Assembly (NCBI GenBank): GCA_015486895.1
Contig: WFQT01000359.1
Span: 1 to 15,732, forward strand
Source of the DNA: Anaerolineae bacterium
Lineage (GTDB): Bacteria > Chloroflexota > Anaerolineae > JAADDB01
Direction of reading: 5' to 3'
Length of the DNA: 15,732 nt
A program made the position numbers and the translations under genes. The notes beneath the pieces were generated by a model, which ran no database searches, had not been told where the DNA came from, and saw only the letters and a list, made by a program, of their open reading frames with translations. Positions 5,864-12,167 of the stretch are shown piece by piece (within the stretch, counting starts at the first letter, position 1; the number at the start of each line of letters is the position of its first letter).

Positions 5864-7399
5864 TCACTCTCGATAAATACGCAAGCGCCGGTTTGGTTCT
5901 CTACCGTAACTATGCGAAACTAAATGATAAGCACGAACCAACTCATGCTGCTTTCTGCGAATGAAAGCATTCCTAGAGGTAAGCTCTACCGAGGTAGCGC
6001 CATCTAACACCCGGTGAACCCCTTCCTCCGCTTCAGCCAGCGCCTCTGATAGCTCCTTGTCACCCTCTGAGCCGGCATCATCCGGCTCGATGCGGCTGGC
6101 CGTTAACGCCGCCAGTGCCTCTTGCATCTGGTAGACTGTGTTCGAGCGCAGCACGTACACCGGAATGTTACGCCGTTCTGCTTCAGCGATAGGTGGAGGG
6201 AAGCGCCGATAATAGTTCTTCATCGTCAACAACACATTTGCATGCGCCAAGTCACGAACAATATCCAGGGGAATCCCTACATCAGTGGCCGCTTTTTGCA
6301 GCCGGTCCTGGGAAATGCCGTAAGGATAGACCCGCAGAGAGGTCCCGATACGGCGATCCCCGCGCCTACCTGCCGGCAGGGCCTCTTCCTCCTGTGAGTT
6401 GACCTGTTCTACGTGCACTTCTCCCTCTCCATCCCGGTAACGTAGCTCGGGGTTCAAAGGGCGGCCGCGTAGGAGATCGTCTACCGCCTGGGCCACGTCT
6501 TTGTGGATGATCAAATGGTCTCTATCCTTGATCTCCACTAATATATCAAAAGTGGGACGCGCTCGGCGTTCTAACACCGTTTTCTGCGTGCCCCGGCGGC
6601 GCGCCTCCTCGTCGCCCAAAGTTACGCTCTCAACTCCGCCCACTAAATCACTCAACGTAGGATTACTCAGCAGGTTCTCTAACGTATTGCCATGAGCAGT
6701 GCCGATAAGCTGGACGCCTCGCTCGGCAATGGTGCGGGCCGCTAATGCTTCCAATTCCCGCCCGATTTCGTCGATGACAATCACCTCCGGCATGTGGTTC
6801 TCCACCCCTTCGATCATAACCTCATGCTGCAAATCGGGACGGGCCACTTGCATCCGTCGCGCCCGGCCAATGGCCGGGTGAGGAATATCACCATCCCCAC
6901 CGATTTCATTGGAGGTGTCTACGATCACCACTCGCTTTTTCTCCGCTAAAATACGCGCAGCTTCCCGCAGCAGGGTCGTCTTGCCCACACCAGGGCGCCC
7001 TAACAGGAGTAGGCTTTTACCGGATAGGGTGAGGTCCTCAATGATGTCTATGGTGCCGTAGACAGCCCTCCCTACCCTGCAGGTCAGGCCGACAATTTTC
7101 CCCTGCCGGTTGCGCAGGCAAGAGATGCGGTGCAGGGTGCGTTCAATACCTGCCCGGTTATCAGCGGTAAAGGCACCAATGCGCCCCACAACATAGGCGA
7201 TGTCCTCCCGGCTAACTTCATTTTCCAGGAGAACTTCCTCCCCAAAAGTATAGCGGGCATCGGGCCTGCGGCCCAGATCAATAACAATCTCCAGGAGCTC
7301 ATCAAAGCGATTGCGTTGGTGCAAGGCTGCCGCCACCGCCGGCGGCAAGACAGCTAAAAGCGCGTCAATATCGTCAGTTATCTTCGTTTGCTTCATCAT
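5864..7399 (-). CDS. ycf45: Ycf45-type AAA ATPase with C-terminal R3H domain
   Basis: A 511-residue protein of the Ycf45/SpoIIIAA-like family found in cyanobacteria, plastids and Chloroflexota; its cellular role is not established. The N-terminal part (about 10-110) includes LEIVIDLGRRPDARY. The ATPase core has Walker A GRPGVGKTT (134-142), Walker B VIVIDE (206-211) and the conserved LIGTAHGNTLENLLSNPTL segment, all similar to the SpoIIIAA secretion-like ATPases. The C-terminus carries an R3H nucleic-acid-binding motif: R481-xxx-H485, followed by GREPNRRLRIY. An acidic, variable linker lies at about 435-465. Single-stranded nucleic acid binding is inferred from R3H. The start is uncertain (tandem ATG codons at 7394-7399, weak ribosome-binding site), and the gene begins 21 nt after the preceding gene's stop. 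Confidence 0.87.
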   Translation of the reverse strand: MMKQTKITDDIDALLAVLPPAVAAALHQRNRFDELLEIVIDLGRRPDARYTFGEEVLLENEVSREDIAYVVGRIGAFTADNRAGIERTLHRISCLRNRQGKIVGLTCRVGRAVYGTIDIIEDLTLSGKSLLLLGRPGVGKTTLLREAARILAEKKRVVIVDTSNEIGGDGDIPHPAIGRARRMQVARPDLQHEVMIEGVENHMPEVIVIDEIGRELEALAARTIAERGVQLIGTAHGNTLENLLSNPTLSDLVGGVESVTLGDEEARRRGTQKTVLERRARPTFDILVEIKDRDHLIIHKDVAQAVDDLLRGRPLNPELRYRDGEGEVHVEQVNSQEEEALPAGRRGDRRIGTSLRVYPYGISQDRLQKAATDVGIPLDIVRDLAHANVLLTMKNYYRRFPPPIAEAERRNIPVYVLRSNTVYQMQEALAALTASRIEPDDAGSEGDKELSEALAEAEEGVHRVLDGATSVELTSRNAFIRRKQHELVRAYHLVSHSYGREPNRRLRIYRE

Positions 7400-7420
7400 A
7401 GCTGCAATTTAACACCTTGC

Positions 7421-8467
7421 TCAGGAGACCACGTGGCCGTTCACAATCTTTTGGCCACCCGAATTTACAAACATAACTGGAGGCTTTAGAACCCGCCGCA
7501 AAGTAGAATGCGCCGGCACTACCGGCTGTCCTTGCAACACGCGCTGGGCAACTGCTTCCGTATCGCGCACCGGCTGCATGAGGTATTTGACCAATTGTTC
7601 TTCTTCCAGCAAGGGAGTGAAACACATTTCTTGTAAGCCTCGTAGAATGTCGGGCTGATACTGGCGCACGGCGAGGTAAAGCGGCTTCTGTCCAGCCATA
7701 GCACTATGTTGCTCGATGACACCGGTCAACAAGGCCGGCAAAAAGGCGATGCCCTCCGCCGTCATCACAAAGCGAGCCCAGGACCCAACACGGCCTATGC
7801 GCAACGATGCCAACCCCCGCAATGTGTCCCCTTCCAACAAGAGCAGTTGGCGGCCAATCACCACAGAGGAGGCGGCAAACGGCAAGAACTCCCCCGTCCG
7901 TCCATTCTCCACCGAGAGGATCACTGGAGGGATATGACGTTGCAAGAAGCGATTAATGGCCCACCGGTCAACTTCATATCCCGGACGAATGTGCCACGGA
8001 TCCAGCAGAACCTGGCGGCCGGTAGGAAGCGGAGAGGCATTCAAGATTGTTTGCCGGCTATAGCGGCTAAACCCCGCATCGTAGAATGTCGATAGAGCAT
8101 CATCCCCAACGGGGATAGTTACGAAAAGTCGCTGCAAGCCTTGTTGACCGCTCTTTTCGCCGATCAACGCCAAATTCTCTGCCCACGTCAGGCGCAAATC
8201 CGTTGCCGCGGCGGGATGAGGTTGCAGAAATAGAATGTCGGCCTCTGGACGGCCATCACGGCGCAACATCTGTAAAAAGCCGTGCCAGGAAGCCTCCTGC
8301 CAATGGTAAGTAAAACTCTTCGGTTCTCGCCAGGGCAATTTTTCATTCCAGGCCAAAAACAAAAAAGTAGGCTTAGCTAAAACATGGGCTTCTGTACTCA
8401 ATGGAAGGCGATAATCACGATAGCGACAGAAATTAATTGTATCGTGAAATAGAAATGAACGAACCAA
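7421..8467 (-). CDS. Uncharacterised protein, possible tandem GNAT-like fold
   Basis: A protein of about 348 residues that I do not recognise as a named family. A segment at about residues 125-142 (LSTFYDAGFSRYSRQTIL) resembles the end of GNAT acetyltransferase domains, where a Tyr and a GF turn are common. A similar size and strand pattern in the C-terminal half hints at a second, degenerate copy. No clear acetyl-CoA loop (Q/RxxGxG/A) is visible, so catalysis is doubtful. The frame stays open to an ATG at 8509, but a perfect Shine-Dalgarno AAAGGAGG (8476-8483) lies 8 nt before a TTG at 8465-8467, so I place the start there. No transmembrane segment or signal peptide is evident. It is the first gene of the operon with ycf45, tmk and darA. 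Confidence 0.7.
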   Translation of the reverse strand: MVRSFLFHDTINFCRYRDYRLPLSTEAHVLAKPTFLFLAWNEKLPWREPKSFTYHWQEASWHGFLQMLRRDGRPEADILFLQPHPAAATDLRLTWAENLALIGEKSGQQGLQRLFVTIPVGDDALSTFYDAGFSRYSRQTILNASPLPTGRQVLLDPWHIRPGYEVDRWAINRFLQRHIPPVILSVENGRTGEFLPFAASSVVIGRQLLLLEGDTLRGLASLRIGRVGSWARFVMTAEGIAFLPALLTGVIEQHSAMAGQKPLYLAVRQYQPDILRGLQEMCFTPLLEEEQLVKYLMQPVRDTEAVAQRVLQGQPVVPAHSTLRRVLKPPVMFVNSGGQKIVNGHVVS

Positions 8468-8475
8468 GCAGGTTC

Positions 8476-8483
8476 CCTCCTTT
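8476..8483 (-). promoter_or_regulatory. Shine-Dalgarno site that decides a TTG start
   Basis: AAAGGAGG on the minus strand is fully complementary to the 16S rRNA tail and is spaced 8 nt from the TTG at 8467. It lies inside the longer open frame that begins with ATG at 8509. An ideal ribosome-binding site within that frame argues that the extra 14 codons are not translated. Confidence 0.7.
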
Positions 8484-8650
8484 GATTGCACCGCTGCCAA
8501 AAATGCCAAGCGTCCTGTCTACTACGCCAGCACACTTTAGTTCCTATACGAGTTCTCACATGCAATATCGTGATTGGCATCCAGCACAATTGCTACCGCC
8601 AACCGCACCAACCAGCACTTTGCCCCCAACGTCTGCACTACATACAACCC

Positions 8651-8679
8651 ATTTTACCCTTTTGTCGTAGAATTAGCAA
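8651..8679 (-). promoter_or_regulatory. Candidate promoter of the GNAT-like/ycf45/tmk/darA operon
   Basis: On the minus strand TTGCTA (8674-8679) precedes TAAAAT (8651-8656) by exactly 17 nt, matching the sigma-70 consensus at 4 of 6 and 5 of 6 positions. It would give a leader of about 175 nt before the TTG start. The prediction is by eye only. Confidence 0.45.
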
Positions 8680-8928
8680 GCTGAAATTCACAGAGGACAT
8701 AGAAGCAACTGTTAATTGTGCTTGCTACCATCCTTCTCCCGCCTCCGAGTAGACCCCATGTCGGTTTCAACACCACAAAGGACGAAAATAACCCCATGGG
8801 TAAACAAAGTGTTGCCTTGCCCTGTCATAGGCGACGACAAAGATGTACCTACACTTATCAAGAAAACACGAACCAAACCGCATTCCCTCCCCATAACTCC
8901 GATAGAGGATTCAACGTCGTTAGATAAT
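8680..8928. other. Unassigned, G-poor segment between divergent promoters
   Basis: This stretch and its flanks lack a supportable gene although several frames are open. The plus strand has roughly twice to three times as many C as G; line 8581-8640, for example, has 27 C and 8 G by my count. None of the open frames has a ribosome-binding site or a recognised product. It could be regulatory DNA, an untranslated RNA or neutral sequence. Confidence 0.4.
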
Positions 8929-8949
8929 AAAAGTAGTACCACCACTTTT
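8929..8949. promoter_or_regulatory. Operator-like palindrome overlapping the spoVS -35
   Basis: AAAAGTAGT and ACCACTTTT flank ACC, forming an inverted repeat with one mismatch in 9-bp arms. Its right end shares two bases with the -35 element of the spoVS promoter, which is a usual place for a repressor or activator site. The regulator is unknown. Confidence 0.45.
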
Positions 8950-8976
8950 GTCTTTTACTTATCATCGGTTTATAAT
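8948..8976 (+). promoter_or_regulatory. Sigma-70-type promoter for spoVS
   Basis: TTGTCT (8948-8953) and TATAAT (8971-8976) are separated by 17 nt, with 4 of 6 and 6 of 6 consensus matches. Transcription would start near 8983, about 90 nt before the preferred start codon of spoVS. Confidence 0.75.
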
Positions 8977-9072
8977 CATTAAAGTAGCAGTGAATCTTTT
9001 ACAGGAAATGGGCGCTATATGAGTCTTTACAGGTTAAGAGACCCACAGATAGCACTTTCAGGAGAGCAACAA

Positions 9073-9378
9073 ATGGTCGCGACGCCGCCCCGCCCAGAGC
9101 ACAACGATGTTGAGTTAGTAAGGGTCTCGTCCGGATCAAAGACAACATCTGTAGCCGGTGCCATCGCCGGCATCATACGTGAGAAAGGTACCGTGGAGGT
9201 TCAAGCTATTGGTGCCAGCGCCGTCAATCAGGCGGTCAAATCCATTGCCATTGCCCAGAAGTATGTCCGGGAGGACCACATCACCCTAGCGTGTATTCCG
9301 TCTTTTACAGAAGTGACCATTAACGATCAGCAGCGCACAGCAATTCGTTTCGCCATTTGGACAGCACCCCAGAGGTAA
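9073..9378 (+). CDS. spoVS: SpoVS family protein (Alba-like small nucleic-acid-binding protein)
   Basis: A protein of about 101 residues of the stage V sporulation protein S family. The core runs from VELVRVSSGSKTTSVAGAIA through VQAIGASAVNQAVKSIAIAQKYV to IACIP-like LACIPSFTEV and the C-terminal RTAIRFAIW strand, covering the whole ~85-residue family domain. SpoVS has an Alba-like fold and affects sporulation in Bacillus. It also occurs in lineages not known to form spores, where its job is unclear. The frame is open to an ATG at 9019, but that codon has only a distant AGGAAA. The ATG at 9073 has AGGAGA 7 nt upstream and gives a length closer to the family, so I chose it. The gene stands alone with its own promoter and terminator. 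Confidence 0.88.
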   Translation: MVATPPRPEHNDVELVRVSSGSKTTSVAGAIAGIIREKGTVEVQAIGASAVNQAVKSIAIAQKYVREDHITLACIPSFTEVTINDQQRTAIRFAIWTAPQR

Positions 9379-9411
9379 TAAACCAGCAGCTTTCACGGCC
9401 TACTATGCTTT

Positions 9412-10608
9412 TCAAGAGATCACTCTATCGACGCGATCGGTAGAGTGGCTTTTTGCTTGCGTGGTGGAAAGCGCCAAGACAATTTCTTTCCGTACCCAGG
9501 CATCTTTTTCTCGAGATAAGTGAGTCCGTAACGCCTGTCGTGCCGCGGCGGTACCGATTCGCCCCAATGCCCAGGCCACATGCCCTCGGACAAGAGATTC
9601 CTGATCCTCCAGACGGGGCAACAGCGCTGGAATAGCTTCCGGATTCCCCCAATTGCCAATCGCTACGGCCACATTGCGCAGAAAACGTCCCCTCTTCAGT
9701 CGTAAAATAGGCGAGTTAAGATAGCGCTGTCGGAAGTCATTTGCATCCAAAGAGATGAGCTTTAGCAAAGAGGGCGCTATTTGGTCATCATTGGCCGGGT
9801 AAAATGCCCTTTCTGCCGTGGGTTGCTTAAATCGTTGCCACGGACAAACTTCTTGACAGATGTCGCAACCATAAATCCAGTTGCCCATCAGGGGACGCAA
9901 CTCCCGCGGGATGGGCCCCTTTAGCTCAATGGTGAGGTAAGAAATGCAACGACGGCTATCCAGCCAACGCTCTTCGGTTAGCGCTCCGGTAGGGCAGGCG
10001 TCTAAACAGCGGCGGCAGCGGCCACAGCGGTTGGGTAGGGGAAGATGTTTGGAAACAGGCAAAGGCACGTTGACAAGCAATTCGCCTAAGAAGAAATAAG
10101 AGCCTAACCGGGGGTTAATCAGGCAGCTATTCTTGCCCACAAAGCCCAAACCAGCCAGCCAAGCGTGGTCCCGTTCTAAGATGGCCCCGGTATCCACGTA
10201 GGCCTTGGAGTGCAAGCTCTCTCCCACCCGGTGCTTCAGAAACCTCCCTAACCTTTCCAACTTGTCCAACAACACTTCATGGTAATCATTGCCCCAGGCG
10301 TAATTGGAGATACGACCGCGTGAGGGATCGCGGAGGAGGGACAACGGCGGGGAAACAGTGTAGTAATTGAGAACAACAACGATTATCCGTTGCACGTCGG
10401 GCAGGATGGCGCGGAGGTCGCGCCGCCGCCTCAACCGATCTGGCCGGGCTAAGTAGCTCATTTCCCCCTGGAAATTACCTGCTACCCATTGTTCGTACGC
10501 GGCCAAGTGTGGTGCCGGGTCGGCGGGCACAACGCTTAGCATATCCAGGCCCAACCGGCGGGCCTCTTCCTGGAGCTGGCGGACAATGTCTGCATCGTGG
10601 CGAGCCAC
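9412..10608 (-). CDS. queG: Epoxyqueuosine reductase
   Basis: A 398-residue cytosolic iron-sulfur, cobalamin-dependent enzyme that reduces epoxyqueuosine to queuosine in the wobble position of GUN-anticodon tRNAs. The N-terminal domain includes the segment VDTGAILERDHAWLAGLGFVGKN, whose D139 corresponds to the catalytic Asp of characterised QueG. Two 4Fe-4S clusters are indicated by C195-x2-C198-x2-C201-x3-C205-P and by C248-x2-C251-x3-C255-P; C221 may be an extra ligand. The C-terminal ~90 residues contain HEAT-like repeats (AVAIGNWGNPEAIPALLPRL, then VAWALGRIGTAAARQAL), as in other QueG proteins. The start is GTG at 10606-10608 with GAGG 6 nt upstream. It begins 8 nt after the DUF2142-type gene, suggesting co-transcription without an obvious functional link. 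Confidence 0.95.
   Translation of the reverse strand: MARHDADIVRQLQEEARRLGLDMLSVVPADPAPHLAAYEQWVAGNFQGEMSYLARPDRLRRRRDLRAILPDVQRIIVVVLNYYTVSPPLSLLRDPSRGRISNYAWGNDYHEVLLDKLERLGRFLKHRVGESLHSKAYVDTGAILERDHAWLAGLGFVGKNSCLINPRLGSYFFLGELLVNVPLPVSKHLPLPNRCGRCRRCLDACPTGALTEERWLDSRRCISYLTIELKGPIPRELRPLMGNWIYGCDICQEVCPWQRFKQPTAERAFYPANDDQIAPSLLKLISLDANDFRQRYLNSPILRLKRGRFLRNVAVAIGNWGNPEAIPALLPRLEDQESLVRGHVAWALGRIGTAAARQALRTHLSREKDAWVRKEIVLALSTTQAKSHSTDRVDRVIS
9421..9455 (+). terminator. Intrinsic terminator of spoVS, inside the 3' end of queG
   Basis: CACTCTATCG (9421-9430) pairs with CGGTAGAGTG (9438-9447), a 10-bp stem with one G-T pair and a 7-nt loop. It is followed by GGCTTTTTG. The T-run is on the plus strand, so it serves spoVS. 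The hairpin lies within the last codons of the convergent queG gene, which stops at 9412. Confidence 0.7.
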
Positions 10609-10616
10609 GTCTCACC

Positions 10617-12167
10617 TCACAGCGGGGCCAAAGCGGGCAGGATAAAACGAAAGAGGACAATCAATGATAAGACACTGGTACTTACAAAGGGCAAAAGTAA
10701 CAGCACTTTACGCCATCGTCGGGCGTCCCTTTTCCCTAACAAAAAGTAAACACTCCAGCCTAACATTAACAGTGCGTCCCAGCGGTGCAAAGGGAAGATA
10801 TTAGTCACAGAGGAAATGAGGGCCAGTAGGGAGCCGCCACCGAAGCCTAAGGATAGAAGAGGCTCTAATTCCGGGTTCAGTAATTCCCACAGCCCGGGAA
10901 TGATAATAAGTGCCCAGGGCAATAGTGCCGGAAAAAGATAGCGTCCCTGAGTTTGCAGGTAGCTCACGTTGTACCAGAGATAGGCTGCGATGGTGCCCAA
11001 GCCGGAAAGCTGGGCTACAGCAATGGCCATTTTTTGCGAGGTGGAATATGTTAAAGAGGAAGAGATGTACAGCTTGTAGAGAAAGTAGCTCCCGGCTATC
11101 ACCAAAACGGCACTCAAGTAGAGGAAAAGACCATAAAAACGGCTATTCAAAAGCACCCCCATCCAGCCGAATTGCCCCCAGAAGGAGTGAAAGGTCCACC
11201 TGAACAAGCGGTTGAGATAAGCCGGCCAACCGTGAGCGACAATGAAATCTGCCGTGCGCGGCTGGCCAATGACAACCTGGCCATGGCGGGCCAGTCCCAA
11301 GATATCCCAGGCACCATAAACGGTCACATTGCGGCCAAACCAGAGCGCTGCTGCAGCAAGAGGCAAGAGGACACCCCAAGCGAGCCGTTGACAGAGAGGG
11401 GTTCGGTCTTCTGCCACCCGCCAGCCGGGCAATAGCCGACCCCGGTAGAAATTTCCCACCAGCCAAGCTAAGTAGGCGGCTGGCAAAACCACGTAGGCAG
11501 TGGTTTTCGTCCAAAAGATAGCAGCTACGACAATGCCGAAACTTGCATGTGCCTTCCAATCCCGTTGGCCGTCCAGCAAGAAGCGAGCAGCAAAGTAAAT
11601 TGCAGCGTTAAGCAGGAACTCTGCTAAGGCATCGTTGTTGACTCCGGCCATCATGGCTAAGTGCTGAGGTACAAAAGCAATGAAAGCAATGCCCGCCACT
11701 GCCCACATCCGTTGCCAGGGGAAGATCAGGCGAAAAGTCCGATATGCGACCCAAAGGGAGAGCGTGCTGAGAAGCAAAGAATAAAAGCGCAAAGCGTGCA
11801 ACTGAACTTGCTGGTCGGCCCCAGACAGTGGCCATAGCAACAAAGCGCCGCCCACATAATACAGCGGCGGTTGGTGCGCTTCGTAGCGAATACTATCCAC
11901 AGATATGTCGGATGGGAAATGTGCGGCTTTGATTCTCTCTAAATACGCCTGGTCATAATCTCCACGTTGCAGGGTTGGCAGACGATGTGTTTGCCAGATG
12001 GCCCGCACGTAATTGAAATGCGCCGGCTCATCTGGCACCTGCCAGGGTGGTGTGAGGAAAGCATATAGCCCGCCAATGAACAGATAGACGATTACCACCA
12101 TCCCAGCTAACAACCGGCTTGAGTTAAGATGTACTTTCGCCTTTGTTGCTATTCTTACGGCGTGCAT
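10617..12167 (-). CDS. DUF2142-type polytopic membrane protein (putative GT-C glycosyltransferase)
   Basis: A 516-residue membrane protein with about ten to twelve hydrophobic segments. After the first one (about residues 20-38) comes the motif PPWQVPDEPAHFNYVRAI, with acidic D46 and E47 and then H50. A periplasmic loop follows, with HQPPLYYVGG (98-107). Further in are NNDALAEFLLNA (about 177-188) and QTQGRYLFPALLP (405-417). This set is typical of DUF2142 proteins, which are related to GT-C/ArnT-like glycosyltransferases that use lipid-linked sugars; the actual donor and acceptor are unknown. The ATG lies 13 nt inside the end of the upstream PKD protein gene, with GAGAA about 6 nt before it, so translation is likely coupled. 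This pairing suggests, without proving it, that it acts on the surface protein or on an associated glycan. Confidence 0.83.
   Translation of the reverse strand: MHAVRIATKAKVHLNSSRLLAGMVVIVYLFIGGLYAFLTPPWQVPDEPAHFNYVRAIWQTHRLPTLQRGDYDQAYLERIKAAHFPSDISVDSIRYEAHQPPLYYVGGALLLWPLSGADQQVQLHALRFYSLLLSTLSLWVAYRTFRLIFPWQRMWAVAGIAFIAFVPQHLAMMAGVNNDALAEFLLNAAIYFAARFLLDGQRDWKAHASFGIVVAAIFWTKTTAYVVLPAAYLAWLVGNFYRGRLLPGWRVAEDRTPLCQRLAWGVLLPLAAAALWFGRNVTVYGAWDILGLARHGQVVIGQPRTADFIVAHGWPAYLNRLFRWTFHSFWGQFGWMGVLLNSRFYGLFLYLSAVLVIAGSYFLYKLYISSSLTYSTSQKMAIAVAQLSGLGTIAAYLWYNVSYLQTQGRYLFPALLPWALIIIPGLWELLNPELEPLLSLGFGGGSLLALISSVTNIFPLHRWDALLMLGWSVYFLLGKRDARRWRKVLLLLPFVSTSVLSLIVLFRFILPALAPL

Noticed and set aside
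8716..8982. 88-residue plus-strand open frame in the G-poor intergenic segment
   Set aside because: No ribosome-binding site at either ATG, no recognisable motif, and it runs through the spoVS promoter and -10 box. Overlapping frames on both strands are equally open, which reflects base composition.
9008..9022. Four-codon upstream reading frame (ATG GGC GCT ATA TGA) before spoVS
   Set aside because: It could look like a leader peptide coupled to the ATG at 9019, but that ATG is not the preferred start and such short frames are common by chance.
11888..11897. TATCCACAG resembling part of a DnaA box
   Set aside because: A single imperfect match inside a coding sequence, without clustering or AT-rich DNA; it does not indicate an origin.
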